Below, one piece after another: positions 34,741-45,346 of a DNA stretch of 64,000 nucleotides. Under the pieces are notes generated by a model that ran no database searches, had not been told where the DNA came from, and saw only the letters and a list, made by a program, of their open reading frames with translations. Position 1 is the stretch's first letter. Each line of letters starts with the position of its first letter. The position numbers were made by a program, and so were the translations under genes. Source of the stretch: Salticus scenicus (Eukaryota > Arthropoda > Arachnida > Araneae > Salticidae); contig OZ005657.1 of the NCBI GenBank assembly GCA_963930645.1, positions 53,966,653-54,030,652 of the forward strand. Reading direction: 5' to 3'.

Positions 34741-35124
34741 ACTTGATATTTTACTAGAACAATCGTGAGGCAATAGAATTTTGTTTGGTGAAGGGAAAAA
34801 GTATTTATAAAATGTCATCAATGGCGCTGTCAATGTAATCTAAAAGAAAAAAAAAAAAAAAGATTCATTATACAGAGGAATGTTGTTAGCAATAGAATAA
34901 AATAGCAGGGAAAAATAGACTTTAAAAGTTTACAACTTTTTTAGCAAAAAAAAAACAAGAATACGTGTTTACAGCAAAACAGTGATAGTGACAAGATAAG
35001 AAGAGGAGCTTCATGAAACAAACATCATACGAATAACTAAAAGTACATTTTGAACTTTTTTTTTTTTTTCCTTTGCCAAACAAAATTCCATTGCCTAACA
35101 ATTGTTCTGGTAAAATATCAAGTC
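34741..35124. repeat. Foldback repeat with ~55-bp arms
   Basis: The left arm (34741-34796, ACTTGATATTTTACTAGAAC...) is repeated inverted at 35070-35124 (about 49 of 55 bases agree). The 270-bp centre is AT-rich with a poly-A run. No target duplication found. Probably a decayed TIR element. Confidence 0.6.
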
Positions 35125-35519
35125 GTTCTCAGCGGTAGTTTTAAAGTTATAGCATTTTGAAATCATAACTTTAATTATAATCACTCTGTAGTAACATAAA
35201 ACAACAGCTCAAAATGCTTGTGTTTATGTAACTCATACCTCATATACATCAAATGGAGAAAAAATGTAGCTTTCTTGAAACAAGTGGTGAAATAAATAGG
35301 GTGGACCGGGGCTAGTTTGCTGGCTTTTTCTTTTAAATAAAAATTACAACTCGTAATTTTAAACTTGTTTTTATGTTAACAGTATCAGTGTACTTTCAGG
35401 AAGAAGTCACCCTTATAAATCTTGAAAATATTAACTACAATTTTTAGTTTAGTAGCTCAAACTGAAACCAAGTCGCTTTGGCCAACCTGCATCAATATAT
35501 GGGTAAGTTAGCTCATGTT
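35125..35519. other. Intergenic sequence, no feature identified
   Basis: Short stretch between a foldback repeat and a hAT element. Nothing recognisable on either strand. Confidence 0.4.
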
Positions 35520-35527
35520 ACTACTTG

Positions 35528-36676
35528 CAGGGCTGGTTTCCAGCCGGTGGCATAAAGTGGTTATAACTGGTTTAAACTGGCAATAAATGGCAAAAAACCA
35601 TTTCCTGACATTACCTGATACTTTATTAATAGTACTAAACTTCTAATTACCTTTTATTCAGAATAAATAACAAATATATTGTGGATAATTTTTATTTAAA
35701 AATATAAAACAAATAATAAAAAAAAAAAAATGAAGACAATGAAAAATTTAATAGATAATTATTTGTTTTTCTATAGTATGGTAGTATACTTTTATACACA
35801 CTATTAGAGTAATTTACATTTCACAATATGTCTGGTTAAAAGAAAAAAAAATGTGAATCTAGTTGATTTACTCTTTCAACAAATTGAAATAATGATTGTA
35901 TGACATTTCATTAATATATGTGTAGTATTTTGTGCTTCTTTAATCTATTTATATATTTTTACAGGAACCATTTCCACATTCACACAGTAGAAAATTTTTC
36001 ATTTGGTGCATTGTTTAAAAATACTCTAAATCTAACTTATTAAAATATAATATTTTTTGTTATCTTTTTTTAAAAAGTACTTTTAAATAAAATATTTCGA
36101 TGCAATACTGAGTTAAACATATTCAATATGAGATTACCTCTGTGGCAGAATTTAGCCGACATAGTGACATTGTCACAGAATGGTCCTTTGTAGAAATATT
36201 TGATTATAAAATTTTTAAATGTTGCTAAATTTCATAAGATAAAAGAAACTGGATCTTTTATTTAAGAATTCAGCTCTAGTATACTAAATAATATTAGTAT
36301 TTTTATAATTAAATGTATACATGAGTAAATTATAGAAATATATTATTAAACAATACTGTCTTGCAGAAAAGGTCTGCACTAATGTGGCTTGTCACAGAAA
36401 GCATATAAACATTCTGCCACTGAGGATATAACTTTGTAACAATATCCAGTTTTCAAATTCTTAAAGCATCTGTATATACAATACAATCAAAGGATATTTT
36501 TAAATTTTTTACCTCGTTAAATAGCATAAATAATTTTTAGTTTTAATTTTTTCTATAGTTGTTTATTTATTAAATACTTATGTGAGTTTTATTGATTATA
36601 ATAGATTAAAGTTTCTATTAGCATTATTTCTTAGTTTTTGCTGTGTCAGTTTTAACCAGTTATTTTAACAGCCTTG
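35528..36676. mobile_element. Old hAT-like element (1149 bp)
   Basis: Left end CAGGGCTG and right end CAGCCTTG (reverse complement CAAGGCTG) are inverted, and a second match (GTTATAACTGGTTTAAACTG versus GTTATTTTAA.../AACTGGTTAAAACTG) lies inside both ends. The 8 bases outside are ACTACTTG (35520-35527) and GTTACTTG (36677-36684), six of eight identical, as expected for an old hAT duplication. Nested at 36137-36425 is a smaller inverted-repeat segment with ends CCTCTGTGGCAGAAT / ATTCTGCCACTGAGG. Confidence 0.6.
36137..36425. mobile_element. Small TIR element nested in hAT-like element
   Basis: Fifteen-base ends CCTCTGTGGCAGAAT and (reverse complement) CCTCAGTGGCAGAAT differ at one base. Subterminal GTCACAGAA copies occur near both ends. 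The target duplication is unclear. Confidence 0.55.
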
Positions 36677-37053
36677 GTTACTTGTCTTATCTTCTGATAG
36701 TGTAGAAGTTAAAGAAGCAGTGGAACACTTTTATCTTTGTGTATAATTTATGTCTTAGTGTACTTCATAATATATTTCAATAAGAAAATGTTGCTCCTTT
36801 GCACTCATGTAAAAAAAAGTAGGTCAAGCCTCTAAAAATGGGAGGATTTTAGCCAAAGATGCAAAATTGTAAATCTTTTGACCCCTAGGAAACAAAGTTA
36901 CTGGAATAATGTAAATAATATTGACTGAAACTTAAAATACACATGTTCTAAAATAATTAAATGCAAAAATTTCACACCTGTGATCAGTGTGATATATTCC
37001 TCAATTCCAGACACTCATCCTTAAAACAAAAAAAAAGTTATAAATAGAATTAA

Positions 37054-37347
37054 CCGTTTGAGACCCAGGGAGTATTGAAAAAATACTGTCGAAGAATCCC
37101 AAACAACGCAACCACGCTTTCTCTAAATGAGTACGAAAAGACCCATGCAACGTGATAGCACTTGTTTTATTTTACATCGATGAATCCCAATCATACCAAT
37201 AAAAGCCTATTGTAAAATACACCATTTACATTAAAAGGAGCTGTGTGATGTACTTGCTTCAGTAAATCTGAGCAATGTTTGAAATATACTGGGTTTTCTC
37301 GACATAAAATCTCAACAGTGCAATCGCGCTGCTTGGGGCTCAAACGG
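37054..37347. mobile_element. piggyBac-like MITE (294 bp)
   Basis: Flanked by TTAA (37050-37053 and 37348-37351). Ends CCGTTTGAGACCCA and (reverse complement) CCGTTTGAGCCCCA differ at one of 14 positions. CC-starting termini with a TTAA duplication fit piggyBac. An open frame inside (37191-37376) is fortuitous. Confidence 0.88.
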
Positions 37348-37599
37348 TTAATTGCTTTGATGAATATAATTTTCAATTAAGACAAACATATCATTTCTTC
37401 TGTAGTAAATCATGATGCATGTATCTACAGTTTGCAGATGATATATCGAATTCTTTGTTCTCACAATGTACAGTTTTTAAATGATTTAAGATAATAAAGA
37501 CACAAATTGTTCTGATCCAGGGTTCACATTAGGAAAATATACTGAATAGGATTCTATATAGAACATGCATGCATTATATTTAAATATGTTTTTAGAAAA

Positions 37600-37992
37600 T
37601 CATTTTGAAGAGTTTGCACACACATATGGCTTCTCTCCTGTATGAGTTTGGAAATGTTTATTCAAATTCTCCCTTATATAAAACTTTCTAGAACCTACTT
37701 TGCACACATATGGGTTTTCGCCTGTATGAGTTCGTAAATGTATGTTTAGATTCTGCCTTGAAGAATACATTCTAGAACATATTTTACACACATATGGCTT
37801 TTCCTCTGTGTAAATGAGTAGATGTGTATTTAAATTTCCCTTTTGGGAAAAACCTTTAGAGCAAATTTCACACACGTATGTTTCTTCTGTATGACTTTGT
37901 AAATGTATATTCAGATTACTCCTCATACAAAACATTTTTGGACAAATTTTCACACACGTATGGCTTTTCTTTGTGAATGCGTGAATGTGCAT
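37600..37992 (-). pseudogene. C2H2 zinc-finger array, 3' part after frameshift (fingers 12-15)
   Basis: Continues the finger array in a different frame from the main ORF. Finger 12 keeps its second Cys and both His (CPKMFCMRSNLNIHLQSH). Finger 13 has its last zinc-binding His replaced by Tyr (HLLIY). Finger 14 is complete (CKICSRMYSSRQNLNIHLRTH). Finger 15 has its second Cys replaced by Gly (CKVGSRKF). The protein then ends at a half finger CANSSK and a stop at 37600-37602. The break with the upstream frame is a single extra T in a T-run at plus 37947-37950: other fingers have CAAATTTCACAC, this one CAAATTTTCACAC. Loss of ligands toward the C-terminus suggests relaxed constraint, so this tail may already be untranslated. 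A sequencing homopolymer error is the alternative. Confidence 0.8.
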
Positions 37993-38929
37993 TCAGATTA
38001 CTCTTAAAAGAGAACTTTTTAGTACAAAATTCACACACAAATGGCTTTTCTCCAGTATGAATACGGAGATGACATTTTAGTTCTTTTTTATCACAGAATC
38101 CTTTAGAACAAATTTCACACACATACGGCTTTTCTCCTGTATGACTTCTAAAATGTATATTCAGCTTACTCCTTACAGCAAATTTTTTACAGCAGATTTC
38201 ACACACATATGGCTTTTCTACTTTGTGAATGCATGAATGTGCATTCAGACTACTCCTAAAAGAGTATTTTTTAGTACAAAATTCACACACAAATGGCTTT
38301 TCTCCAGTATGAATGCGGAAATGACATTTTTGTTCTTTTTTATCAAAGAATCCTTTAGAACAAATTTCACACACGTATGGTTTTTCTCCAGTATGAAATC
38401 GTAAATGTCTATTCAGAGTTCCCCTTTGAGAAAACTTTTTAGAACATATTTCACACACATACGGCTTTTCTCCTGTATGACTTCGTAAATGTCTACTCAG
38501 ATTGCTCATTACAGAAAATTTTTTAGAACATATTTCACACACATACGACTTTTCTCCTGTATGACTTCGTAAATGTCTACTCAGATTGTTCCTTGCATAA
38601 AATTTTTTACAACAAATTTCACACACAAATGGCTTTTCTCCAGTGTGAATGCGTTGATGACATTTTAGTTCTTTTTTATCAGCGAATCCTTTAGTACAAA
38701 TTTCACACACGAATGGTTTTTCTCCTGTATGAGTTCGTATATGTCTGTTCAGAGTTTCCCTTAGAGAAAACTTTTTAGAACATATTTCACACATATACGG
38801 CTTTTCTCCTGTATGAGTTCGTAAATGTCTATTTAGAGTTCCTCTTAGAGAAAACGTTTTAGAGCATACTTCACACACATATGGTTTTTCACCTGTGTGA
38901 ATGCCTAGATGTACCTTTAAATGTTCCAT
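37916..38929 (-). CDS. C2H2 zinc-finger protein, 11 complete tandem fingers
   Basis: A 337-codon open frame consisting almost only of classic C-X2-C-X12-H-X3-H fingers joined by TGEKPYVC/TGEKPFVC linkers, as in sequence-specific nuclear DNA-binding proteins. After a half finger (HLKVHLGIH) come eleven full fingers. Types recur: GxxDKKExKCHxRIH (fingers 3, 7, 10), CEFCTKKxSFxSxLNAHxxIH (8, 11) and SLRxTLNRHxRTH (1, 2). Fingers 7-9 and 10-12 form a duplicated three-finger module of about 252 bases, so the array grew by internal duplication. No BTB, ZAD, SCAN or other effector domain is visible. The first Met is only the first after an in-frame TAA (38933-38935), and finger coding continues upstream of that stop, so the true start may be lost or lie in an unseen exon. 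The frame ends by frameshift at about 37950. It could be a functional shortened gene or a recent pseudogene. Confidence 0.85.
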   Translation of the reverse strand: MEHLKVHLGIHTGEKPYVCEVCSKTFSLRGTLNRHLRTHTGEKPYMCEICSKKFSLRETLNRHIRTHTGEKPFVCEICTKGFADKKELKCHQRIHTGEKPFVCEICCKKFYARNNLSRHLRSHTGEKSYVCEICSKKFSVMSNLSRHLRSHTGEKPYVCEICSKKFSQRGTLNRHLRFHTGEKPYVCEICSKGFFDKKEQKCHFRIHTGEKPFVCEFCTKKYSFRSSLNAHSCIHKVEKPYVCEICCKKFAVRSKLNIHFRSHTGEKPYVCEICSKGFCDKKELKCHLRIHTGEKPFVCEFCTKKFSFKSNLNAHSRIHKEKPYVCENLSKNVLYEE

Positions 38930-39066
38930 TGGTTAAAAGCATTTAGAACAAATTTTACATACATACGGATTTTCTTCTGCAGGAATGTGCAAATGTCTAT
39001 TCAGGACCGACCTGAAAGGAAACCTTCTGGAACACACTTCACACATGCACGGAAGATAATCCGTGC
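38930..39066 (-). pseudogene. Zinc-finger array, upstream fingers beyond an in-frame stop
   Basis: Read on the minus strand, in the same frame as the main array: MCEVCSRRFPFRSVLNRHLH, then IPAEENPYVCKICSKCF and a TAA stop at 38933-38935, followed two codons later by the Met of the main ORF. The first finger has lost its last His (HLHIP) and the second is cut by the stop where the helix should begin. These are remains of the same array. The upstream edge is the insertion site of the element at 39067-39388. Confidence 0.75.
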
Positions 39067-39388
39067 CACGGAAGAAGAGTCTATAGGAATTAAAACGAGA
39101 TAGGGCAGCGAGCGCGGGAACAGAGGCTTCCTTTTCCGCATTAATTCAGCAGTGTCCATGAAAGCGATTCGATCGCCGCCTGGTGTAGTATCTTTGAAAC
39201 TTATCGGAAGAAACGGAAAGCCCGCCCCTTCGGCTTCAGTTATCATCCGATTATCAACGAACGAACAGCCAGAAATGTAAAAACGCGCTGATTGGTGAAT
39301 TTTCAAGATCTGGTCGCCCTCTATCTGTAAGATGAAAATTACTACCTTTCCGTAACATTCGTAATACATCCTACTCTTTTAATCCGTG
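39067..39388. mobile_element. Non-autonomous element with promoter-like boxes, copy 1 (322 bp)
   Basis: Bounded by CACGGA...TCCGTG (short inverted ends, CACGGAAGAAGAG and reverse complement CACGGATTAAAAGAG) and flanked by an exact 8-bp duplication ATCCGTGC (39059-39066 and 39389-39396). A second copy lies at 48244-48555 with a different 8-bp duplication. It is relatively GC- and CpG-rich. On the minus strand it carries a CCAAT box (ACCAATCAGCG, 39286-39296) and a GC-box-like GGGGCGGGC (about 39221-39229), but no coding frame conserved between the copies. Superfamily uncertain (8-bp duplication suggests hAT or P). It is inserted between zinc-finger relics and upstream of the surviving array. 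Confidence 0.85.
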
Positions 39389-40150
39389 ATCCGTGCACAC
39401 ACCTAGCACACACGTATGGGTTTTCGCCTGCGTGAGCAGTGCTGCCAGATCAAAATTTTAAAATTTACCACATTTCGCTAAAAAATTTCCCTTTTTGGCA
39501 TAAAATTTCCCTCAATTGCTCTGCTCAACATGGAAGGCTTTGAAGACTTGCACTGAATATGGTATTGTGTAAGGGTTAAGGTAAATTAGCCACAATTTAA
39601 AGGCGTCTAGTGGTCTTTTAATTAAATACTATTCTTTTTTAATTGCAAACGCCATATTATTCAATAGAAAAAAAAATGACAGCAAATGATTACTAAAGTT
39701 CAATATTAAAAATGTGTGTTATTCAATTAAGAGATGGCTAAAATGAATGGCCCTATGAATCAATATTCGTGCGTATTTCTGAGAAAATCAGGGAATGCTT
39801 TGAATGACTAACGAATGAAACTAAATCAATGATTTTTTCTTTTTTCAAAATATTTTAGATTATTATTACAAAAGATGAAAAAATTGCACTGTTTAGAGGA
39901 TCTCAGCCTCAGCGTATAGAGAAATTAGTTCGGACAGTTTGAGTTGGAGGGAAAAAATCTAACAAAAAATGTTTTAAAATCTGACGAAGTAAAATTTCCC
40001 TTTCTCCCTCAATATCTAAAATCGCATCAAAATTTCCCACTTTAAGGGAAATTTCCCTTAGTCTCGCAGCACTGTGTGTGAGTGTATGCATTTATATTTA
40101 AACGTTCCATTTTTGATAAAAGTCAAAGACTTGGCTTTTCATATGTGTGA
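39389..40150 (-). pseudogene. Old zinc-finger relic split by a hAT insertion
   Basis: On the minus strand, ignoring the hAT at 39437-40074, the sequence still reads as decayed finger modules: VFDFYQKW (both Cys replaced, about 40125-40100), KMERLNINAYTH, then AGENPYVCARC (39436-39400). The linker TGEKP has become AGENP. It is frame-broken relative to the fingers at 38930-39066. This shows that the array once extended at least to about 40150, some 1.2 kb beyond the present ORF start, and has since been cut by two transposons. Confidence 0.6.
39437..40074. mobile_element. hAT MITE in zinc-finger relic (638 bp)
   Basis: Ends CAGTGCTGCCAGATC and (reverse complement) CAGTGCTGCGAGACT are inverted, and flanks TGCGTGAG (39429-39436) and TGTGTGAG (40075-40082) are an 8-bp duplication with one mismatch. 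AAATTTCCC/GGGAAATTT motifs repeat several times near both ends. No transposase frame. It interrupts a zinc-finger linker codon run on the minus strand. Confidence 0.85.
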
Positions 40151-40229
40151 GTGTTTATTGATTATTATGATTTAACCACGAATTAAGAATCTATTCCGTG
40201 TTGATAACATACAGTAGATTTGTATGCTT

Positions 40230-40400
40230 GACTCTCGAAGCCCGCTTGTAAATCTTCGTCAGATAAAGACAGATAGCACATGACAGAATTACAGTACGAA
40301 GAAATGGAAAAACACCCATCGCTAGCACGGGAATCGAACCCGCTCTCCTACGTTCGAAGGCAATTAGCAGTGTGGTGACATAACCACTTGGCCACGGGGA
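40230..40400 (-). repeat. tRNA-Ser-like SINE
   Basis: On the minus strand 40400-40321 contains a tRNA-like head with a clear RNA polymerase III A box (TGGCCAAGTGG) and B box (GGTTCGATTCC), a CTGCTAA segment like the GCT anticodon loop of tRNA-Ser, and a long variable region. The acceptor and anticodon stems do not pair, so it is not a functional tRNA gene. A unique body follows to about 40230. The 3' limit and target duplication were not found. A T-repeat (G-run on plus, 40397-40409) lies just upstream. Whether it is a SINE or an isolated pseudogene is unproven. Confidence 0.6.
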
Positions 40401-41095
40401 GGGGGGGGACCGGTCAGAGTACTATCTGGAATGTAGAAAAATGAAGTAACTGTAAGGCGCTTAGAGCGACCGGCGGCCATATTGGGACAAGCAAGAAAGA
40501 AGTAACAAAGCAATCTATATATGTAAGAAGAATGCATGTCTGTCTGCCCTTTATGCATTACAACGCCATTCATCCGATCGCCATGAAACTTTGGAAAGTT
40601 GTTGATTACACTCGAAGGTTTCTGGCAAAATTTGTTTTTTAAATATCGCCCTCCCCCCTCCTCCCGCCTGCTATGAACGGGATTAAAACATTTTTTTCAC
40701 CTTTCCTTTATTTCTCAATGAAAAAAAAAGTAAATAAATATTCAAAATATTCTGAATCTTATACTTTCTTCTCATATATGCAGTAATAAATCTATATTTT
40801 AAATAATAAGTAACCAATTTGTCTATTTGTATAAATAAAAAACTTTTTTTTTCTTTAAATTTCTGAAGAATCATCATCTGTTTTAACAATAATGCATCTA
40901 TCTGGCAAATCATCGTCTTTTAATTGAGCACGCCCATCTTCTATGCTTTGAGGTCAACTGTGTTGCCATTCGCAAGACACCATGGCGCAATTTTATACTT
41001 GCCAAAAGAAAAGATCGCCAAGGTGGTTCCGAAACAATGTATGTTCTGTAAATACGCAACCAGGAAGACGAAGATGCATTAAAAATTAATATATA
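40401..41095. other. Intergenic/repeat-like sequence
   Basis: Contains a stretch (about 40516-40660: 'atgcatgtctgtctgcc...gatcgccatgaaactttgg') of a type very common in arthropod dispersed repeats, but without recognisable ends here. The remainder is AT-rich and featureless. Confidence 0.35.
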
Positions 41096-41097
41096 TA

Positions 41098-41278
41098 CAG
41101 TAAGAACCCCTTAACGCGGGGGATACGTTCCATCAAAGTAGAGCGTAATGCGAAACAGCGCTAAACGAGACTATCTACAATTTCGGGGAATCCCCGTACT
41201 GTTGCGAGCAATTTCGGGGAATCCCCGGGTTGAAATAAAAGAGCGCTAAATGAAACAGCGTTAAGCAGGGTCTTACTG
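41098..41278. mobile_element. pogo-like MITE (181 bp)
   Basis: Ends CAGTAAGAACCCCTTAACG and (reverse complement) CAGTAAGACCCTGCTTAACG are inverted, with TA at both flanks (41096-41097 and 41279-41280). Inside, CAATTTCGGGGAATCCCCG occurs twice in tandem (about 41170 and 41211), itself a small palindrome. Confidence 0.85.
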
Positions 41279-41339
41279 TATATATATTAAAATATATATT
41301 ACTTTCTATGATTGCGTCACGTGTATATGGGGTGGGGTG

Positions 41340-41488
41340 CACTGTAAAAAATATTTCCTATTTGCTGCCAGAAATTTTCTGTAATTAAAAAAAATACATT
41401 CTGACAACGTAATTTTTTCATAAATTACGTATATTTTCTCAAATTACAGAGAATTTCTGGCAGCAAATAGGACATATTTTTTACAGTG
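41340..41488. mobile_element. Hairpin MITE (149 bp)
   Basis: Left and right ends are inverted copies over 47 bp with two mismatches (begins CACTGTAAAAAATAT, ends ATATTTTTTACAGTG; shared CCTATTTGCTGCCAGAAATT). The CACTG terminus recalls hAT MITEs, but an 8-bp target duplication is not evident in the G-rich flanks. Confidence 0.8.
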
Positions 41489-42231
41489 TGGATGGGGAAT
41501 GAAGATAGGAGAACTGCTTATTGATTATTTTCCTCCCTAAATAATACTAAGAAAAAAAGAGAGGAACGATGTCTTCAATAGATTAATTGTACAGCCATCT
41601 ATGTTTCTTTACAATTTTTTGTCTCAGTGAATTTAGCCCCCCCCCCCCCACACACACACACATATGCTTTTTTTTTTTTTTTTTTTTTTCTGGTTAACAC
41701 AAGAGCAAGCGGAAAAATTTGGTAATTATACTTGTGTAATTATAAGTAATTAATATAAATATTATTAGAAAAATATTATGAACAATAAATTGACCATATT
41801 ATTTACATTAATGTAGAATTTGGCAATTATTTTTTTTCATGTGGATATATAGTGCAAGTATAAAAATAACTAACTTAAAACAGCACATTCATACTTTTTT
41901 TTTTAAATTATACCAAAATGCTATGATTATCCTGAATTGTAATTTGAACACAGCACCTGGCGACTGATGGTCACAGCATAAGAGAAAAGGTCATTAAAAA
42001 AAAAAAAAAAAAAAGAGTGTGTTATGAATTGATACACAATTAAGTATACTTGTTTTCGCTTTAAATTTTTCTCTCCTATGAAAAATCTTTTAATTGTAAA
42101 ACAGGCACATAATTTAACTTCTTGCAAAAAGGGATAACTGTAATATCATTACTTGAAGAAAAATCAACTTTGCTTTAAAGAAAAATGAAAATATGTCTTG
42201 TAAAACAGTGATTTCCTACAACGAATTATTT

Positions 42232-43032
42232 CGAAGTGGCTAATCGGACCGTCGGTGTGACTAGTGTACAGGCTATTCGGACCATCTTTTCCAAGGAGAA
42301 TAAGTTAACACTGATAAAAGAGTAAAATTTAGAAATAATATAATGTGTCTCGTCCCCGTGCATGAAAATTCATCTTTCTTACTTTTTTTTGAGTGTGGGA
42401 GTGGGGTAGAGATTAATTATTTTCACAGAAATTTTGTGCTCAAAATGATGCTAAAATTCTTCATAAAAGGGCAATAACTCAAAATAATTTTTATACAGCA
42501 AAAATGAAAATAATGAAGATTTTGAAAATTGAATAATAAAACTAAAAAATACAACATGAAAACATATCTTAGTAAATGAGTATTTTCAATCTTTGAAAAA
42601 ATCTTCGCAATATGTTTGTTTATGAATATGTATAAATAAATCTGCATATTCAACTACATAGATGTTATTTGTTTTTATTTCTTTTTTTTTTTTTTTATAA
42701 ACAATTAAACCGTTATAATATAATTCAATGCAAACCAAACCCAATTTTCTATGCAAATATATGAACGATTTTTCTGAAAATAACTTTAGTACTTACTTAA
42801 GAATGTTTTCTAACAGCAATATTGAAATAAACATGGATTGTAGATCGATCACATTATACACTTTCAAAATGTTAAAAGATTGAATTTGCAGTTGAAACAA
42901 GAAAAATAATTAGTATATTACAGAGAAAATTCAAGATCAAACAAGCAAAATCATTATTATGACCAGCACAACAAGAAAGCGGTTCGAATAGCCTCCACAC
43001 TAATCGCATCGATGGTCCGAATAGCAACGGCT
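42232..43032. mobile_element. TIR element with 9-bp target duplication (801 bp)
   Basis: Flanked by an exact 9-bp duplication GAATTATTT (42223-42231 and 43033-43041). Long inverted ends of about 60 bp agree at roughly three quarters of positions (core GCTATTCGGACCATC and its relatives GCTAATCGGACCGTC), each end holding two tandem copies of this motif. The interior is AT-rich and non-coding. A 9-bp duplication with long TIRs suggests a Mutator-like element, but this is inference. Confidence 0.75.
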
Positions 43033-43041
43033 GAATTATTT

Positions 43042-44372
43042 ACACTCAGTAGTAAATGAGGAGAAAAATTTATCTTAGTTGTTATAACCTTTTGCACACA
43101 TTAAGAGTAATATGTAAACAAATGCTAAGCTCATCATCAACAACAACAACCAAAAAAAAAAAAAAATCACCTTTTCTCCAGTCATTCTACTCTCTACGAT
43201 ATTTAATTTATATATTCAAATGTACATACATTTCAGTTTTTTATAAATTTGAATTATAAAATAAAATTTAACATTTCTCAGAAAAGTTTATTATTACATA
43301 TCAAAAAAAAAAAAAAAAAAAAAAAACGACAGAAAACTTATTTGATCAAGACAATTGAAATATGAACGCACAGAAAGTTTCAGCGTTTGCATGAGAAATG
43401 TTAGTTGTTCTTTATATCCCTTATAATTTTATTTCTGTATGACACACATCATGCACACTTTTTTTTCTATTATGATATGCAATATAAAGCAATAGGTATT
43501 GCATGAAAAAAACAGCAAAACTAATCTCTGAAAAAAAAGAAAAAAAAAAAAATTATATTTTAAAAGTAAAGTTTTGTAAATAGAAGCTTGACTCTAGGCA
43601 TGTGGGAATGAAATACTCCTAGATTGCTATTTATTTAACAATTTAAAAGGCAAGACATGTAAAATATACTTTTATTAATCAAAATGTATCATATTACAAA
43701 TAACAGTGCCATATGAAGTTACAGTAATTATTACAAACACAAAACTTATGAACCATATAAAAATTCATAACTGTGATATTTATATTTCTCACCTTGCAGA
43801 CAGTAAGTGACGAAATATTTTGTTTGTAAATACACAATAGCAGATTCACACAAACACTAATAAGTCTTTGGATTATATGAAATTTCAAAAACTGAAATAA
43901 CACAAAATGTTCTATAATTATATCAATCAATGTTTACAGTTGCTAGCACAAGATAATTGGATGAAGGTTTTAAATATTAATACAAACACTAACTTATAAT
44001 AGAACAACGAATAAGGACTCTAACGATATATAGTTTCTTTCAATTTTGAAATTACTAGTTAATAAAAGCTTATAAAGTTTCTTGGGATACTTTTAACTGT
44101 ATTGCTGCATGTGTTGCTGTCAAAGCAACTATCCCTTTTGGCTTTATTGTTTCGAAATCACCGAGTAGTAACAGCAACAATTCTGAAGATACGTTTCAAT
44201 CCCTATTTCCAGGACTCTCACAAATTTCACAATGACAAAATTCGAGCATTAAAATTAAAGATAACAGGGAAAACATGTAAAAACACTAGATAAATAGACT
44301 GGGAATTGTATGTTGGTTGTCCTACAACAGTTAACAGTCACAAAAAATAACTGATTGTGACGTCACCTTGCA
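43042..44372. other. AT-rich intergenic sequence, no gene identified
   Basis: Poly-A tracts at about 43302-43326 and 43530-43551. Open frames in this stretch are short and without domain patterns. Confidence 0.5.
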
Positions 44373-44505
44373 CAGCTCTCTTCTTAGTCAGCCTAAGAAC
44401 ATGATTCGATAAGGATTTATTCAACGGAACCGTACGAAGTGTACTCTTTTTACATAGGAATTTTTGCTAGTGTTCGGACACTTTTATTACCGACTGTACA
44501 TAAAT
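44373..44505. repeat. Half copy of the palindromic MITE family
   Basis: Right half only: 'cctaagaacatgattcgataaggatttatt...gtgtact...cataggaatttttgctagtgttcggac...ccgactgta'. It matches the right arms of the full palindromes at 44756-44970 and 46347-46559. Confidence 0.7.
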
Positions 44506-44755
44506 ACAAAATTCTATAAAACTAATATATCTTATTTTTTCACAAAAAAAATTGACCACTATAACATACAAGCCTGTTTTTCAAATGAAGTTACCCTACT
44601 TTTGCCAAAATTAAAAAAAGATAAACCAAACGACCCAGACAGCACATCGCCTCCCCAGGATATCTTCAAGATGTCTTCTGGATGACAAGGCATCCCAGAG
44701 ACGTCCTTAAGATGTACTGTGGATAAGTTAAGCCTAACTGTGCTGTTAGGGGAAA

Positions 44756-44970
44756 CATGTCGGCAACAGAAGTGCCCGAACACTAGCAAAAATTCCTATA
44801 AGAAAAGTACACTTCATATGGCTTTGTTAAGTAAATCCTTGTCGAATCGTGTTCTCACACTGACTAAGAACAGGATTCGACAAGGATTTATTTCACAAAA
44901 CCGTATGAAGTGTACCTTTTTTTTACATAGGATTTTTTTTCTAGTGTTCGGACACTTTTGTTGCTGACTG
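44756..44970. mobile_element. Palindromic MITE, copy a
   Basis: Nearly perfect palindrome. The left half reads GTCGGCAACAGAAGTG...CACTAGCAAAAATTCCTA...GTACACTTCATA...AAATCCTTGTCGAAT, and the right half is its inverted copy, around a centre GTGTTCTCACACTGACTAAG. The outer end resembles a Tc1/mariner terminus (CAGTC..CAACAAAAGTG) and TA follows the right end. Confidence 0.8.
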
Positions 44971-44975
44971 TAGAA

Positions 44976-45222
44976 TAATCAGAGTGGATTTAACGTCCCA
45001 CTACTACAGCATTATTGGCGACAATATCGGAGAGACGCAAGTAAGGTTGCATTTAACATCGCACTAGCACTGCGATTCGGCGACACTCTCGGAGATACGC
45101 AAGTAAGGTTGCAATTAACATCGCACTAGCACTGCGCTACGGCGAAAATCTCGGAGATACGCAAATAAGGTTGCATTTAACATCGCACTAGCACTGCGCT
45201 TCGGCAACTTTATGCAGCAATT
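44976..45222. repeat. 62-bp tandem array A (4 units)
   Basis: CGCACTAGCACTGCG occurs at 45060, 45122 and 45184, exactly 62 bp apart, each followed by CTCGGAGATACGCAA(A/G)TAAGGTTGCA. A more diverged first unit precedes. Less AT-rich than surroundings. Confidence 0.88.
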
Positions 45223-45346
45223 AGTAATATCGGATGCTTTTGCTGCCGACTGCACCTCACCTGCATTCTGCATGAATCTTTAAAATGCATGAAATGTCAA
45301 AACTTTTTAAAAACACGAAGCATATCTCATACTTAAATAAATACCT

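Noticed and set aside
39001..39369. 122-codon minus-strand ORF upstream of the zinc-finger array
   Set aside because: It mostly lies in the transposable element at 39067-39388; in the second copy a 10-base deletion breaks the frame, and its end is merely the zinc-finger sequence read in the wrong frame.
39067..39388. Segmental duplication of a zinc-finger gene promoter
   Set aside because: I first read the 39-kb/48-kb similarity as promoter duplication, but exact and different 8-bp duplications at both copies show transposition.
40321..40400. Functional tRNA-Ser(GCT) gene
   Set aside because: A and B boxes are good, but acceptor and anticodon stems do not pair.
41340..41488. 8-bp duplication at the hairpin MITE
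   Set aside because: The G-rich flanks (GTGGGGTG / TGGATGGG) look similar but do not align as a duplication.
44976..45222. CRISPR array
   Set aside because: Units are contiguous 62-bp tandem repeats without unique spacers, in a eukaryotic repeat context.
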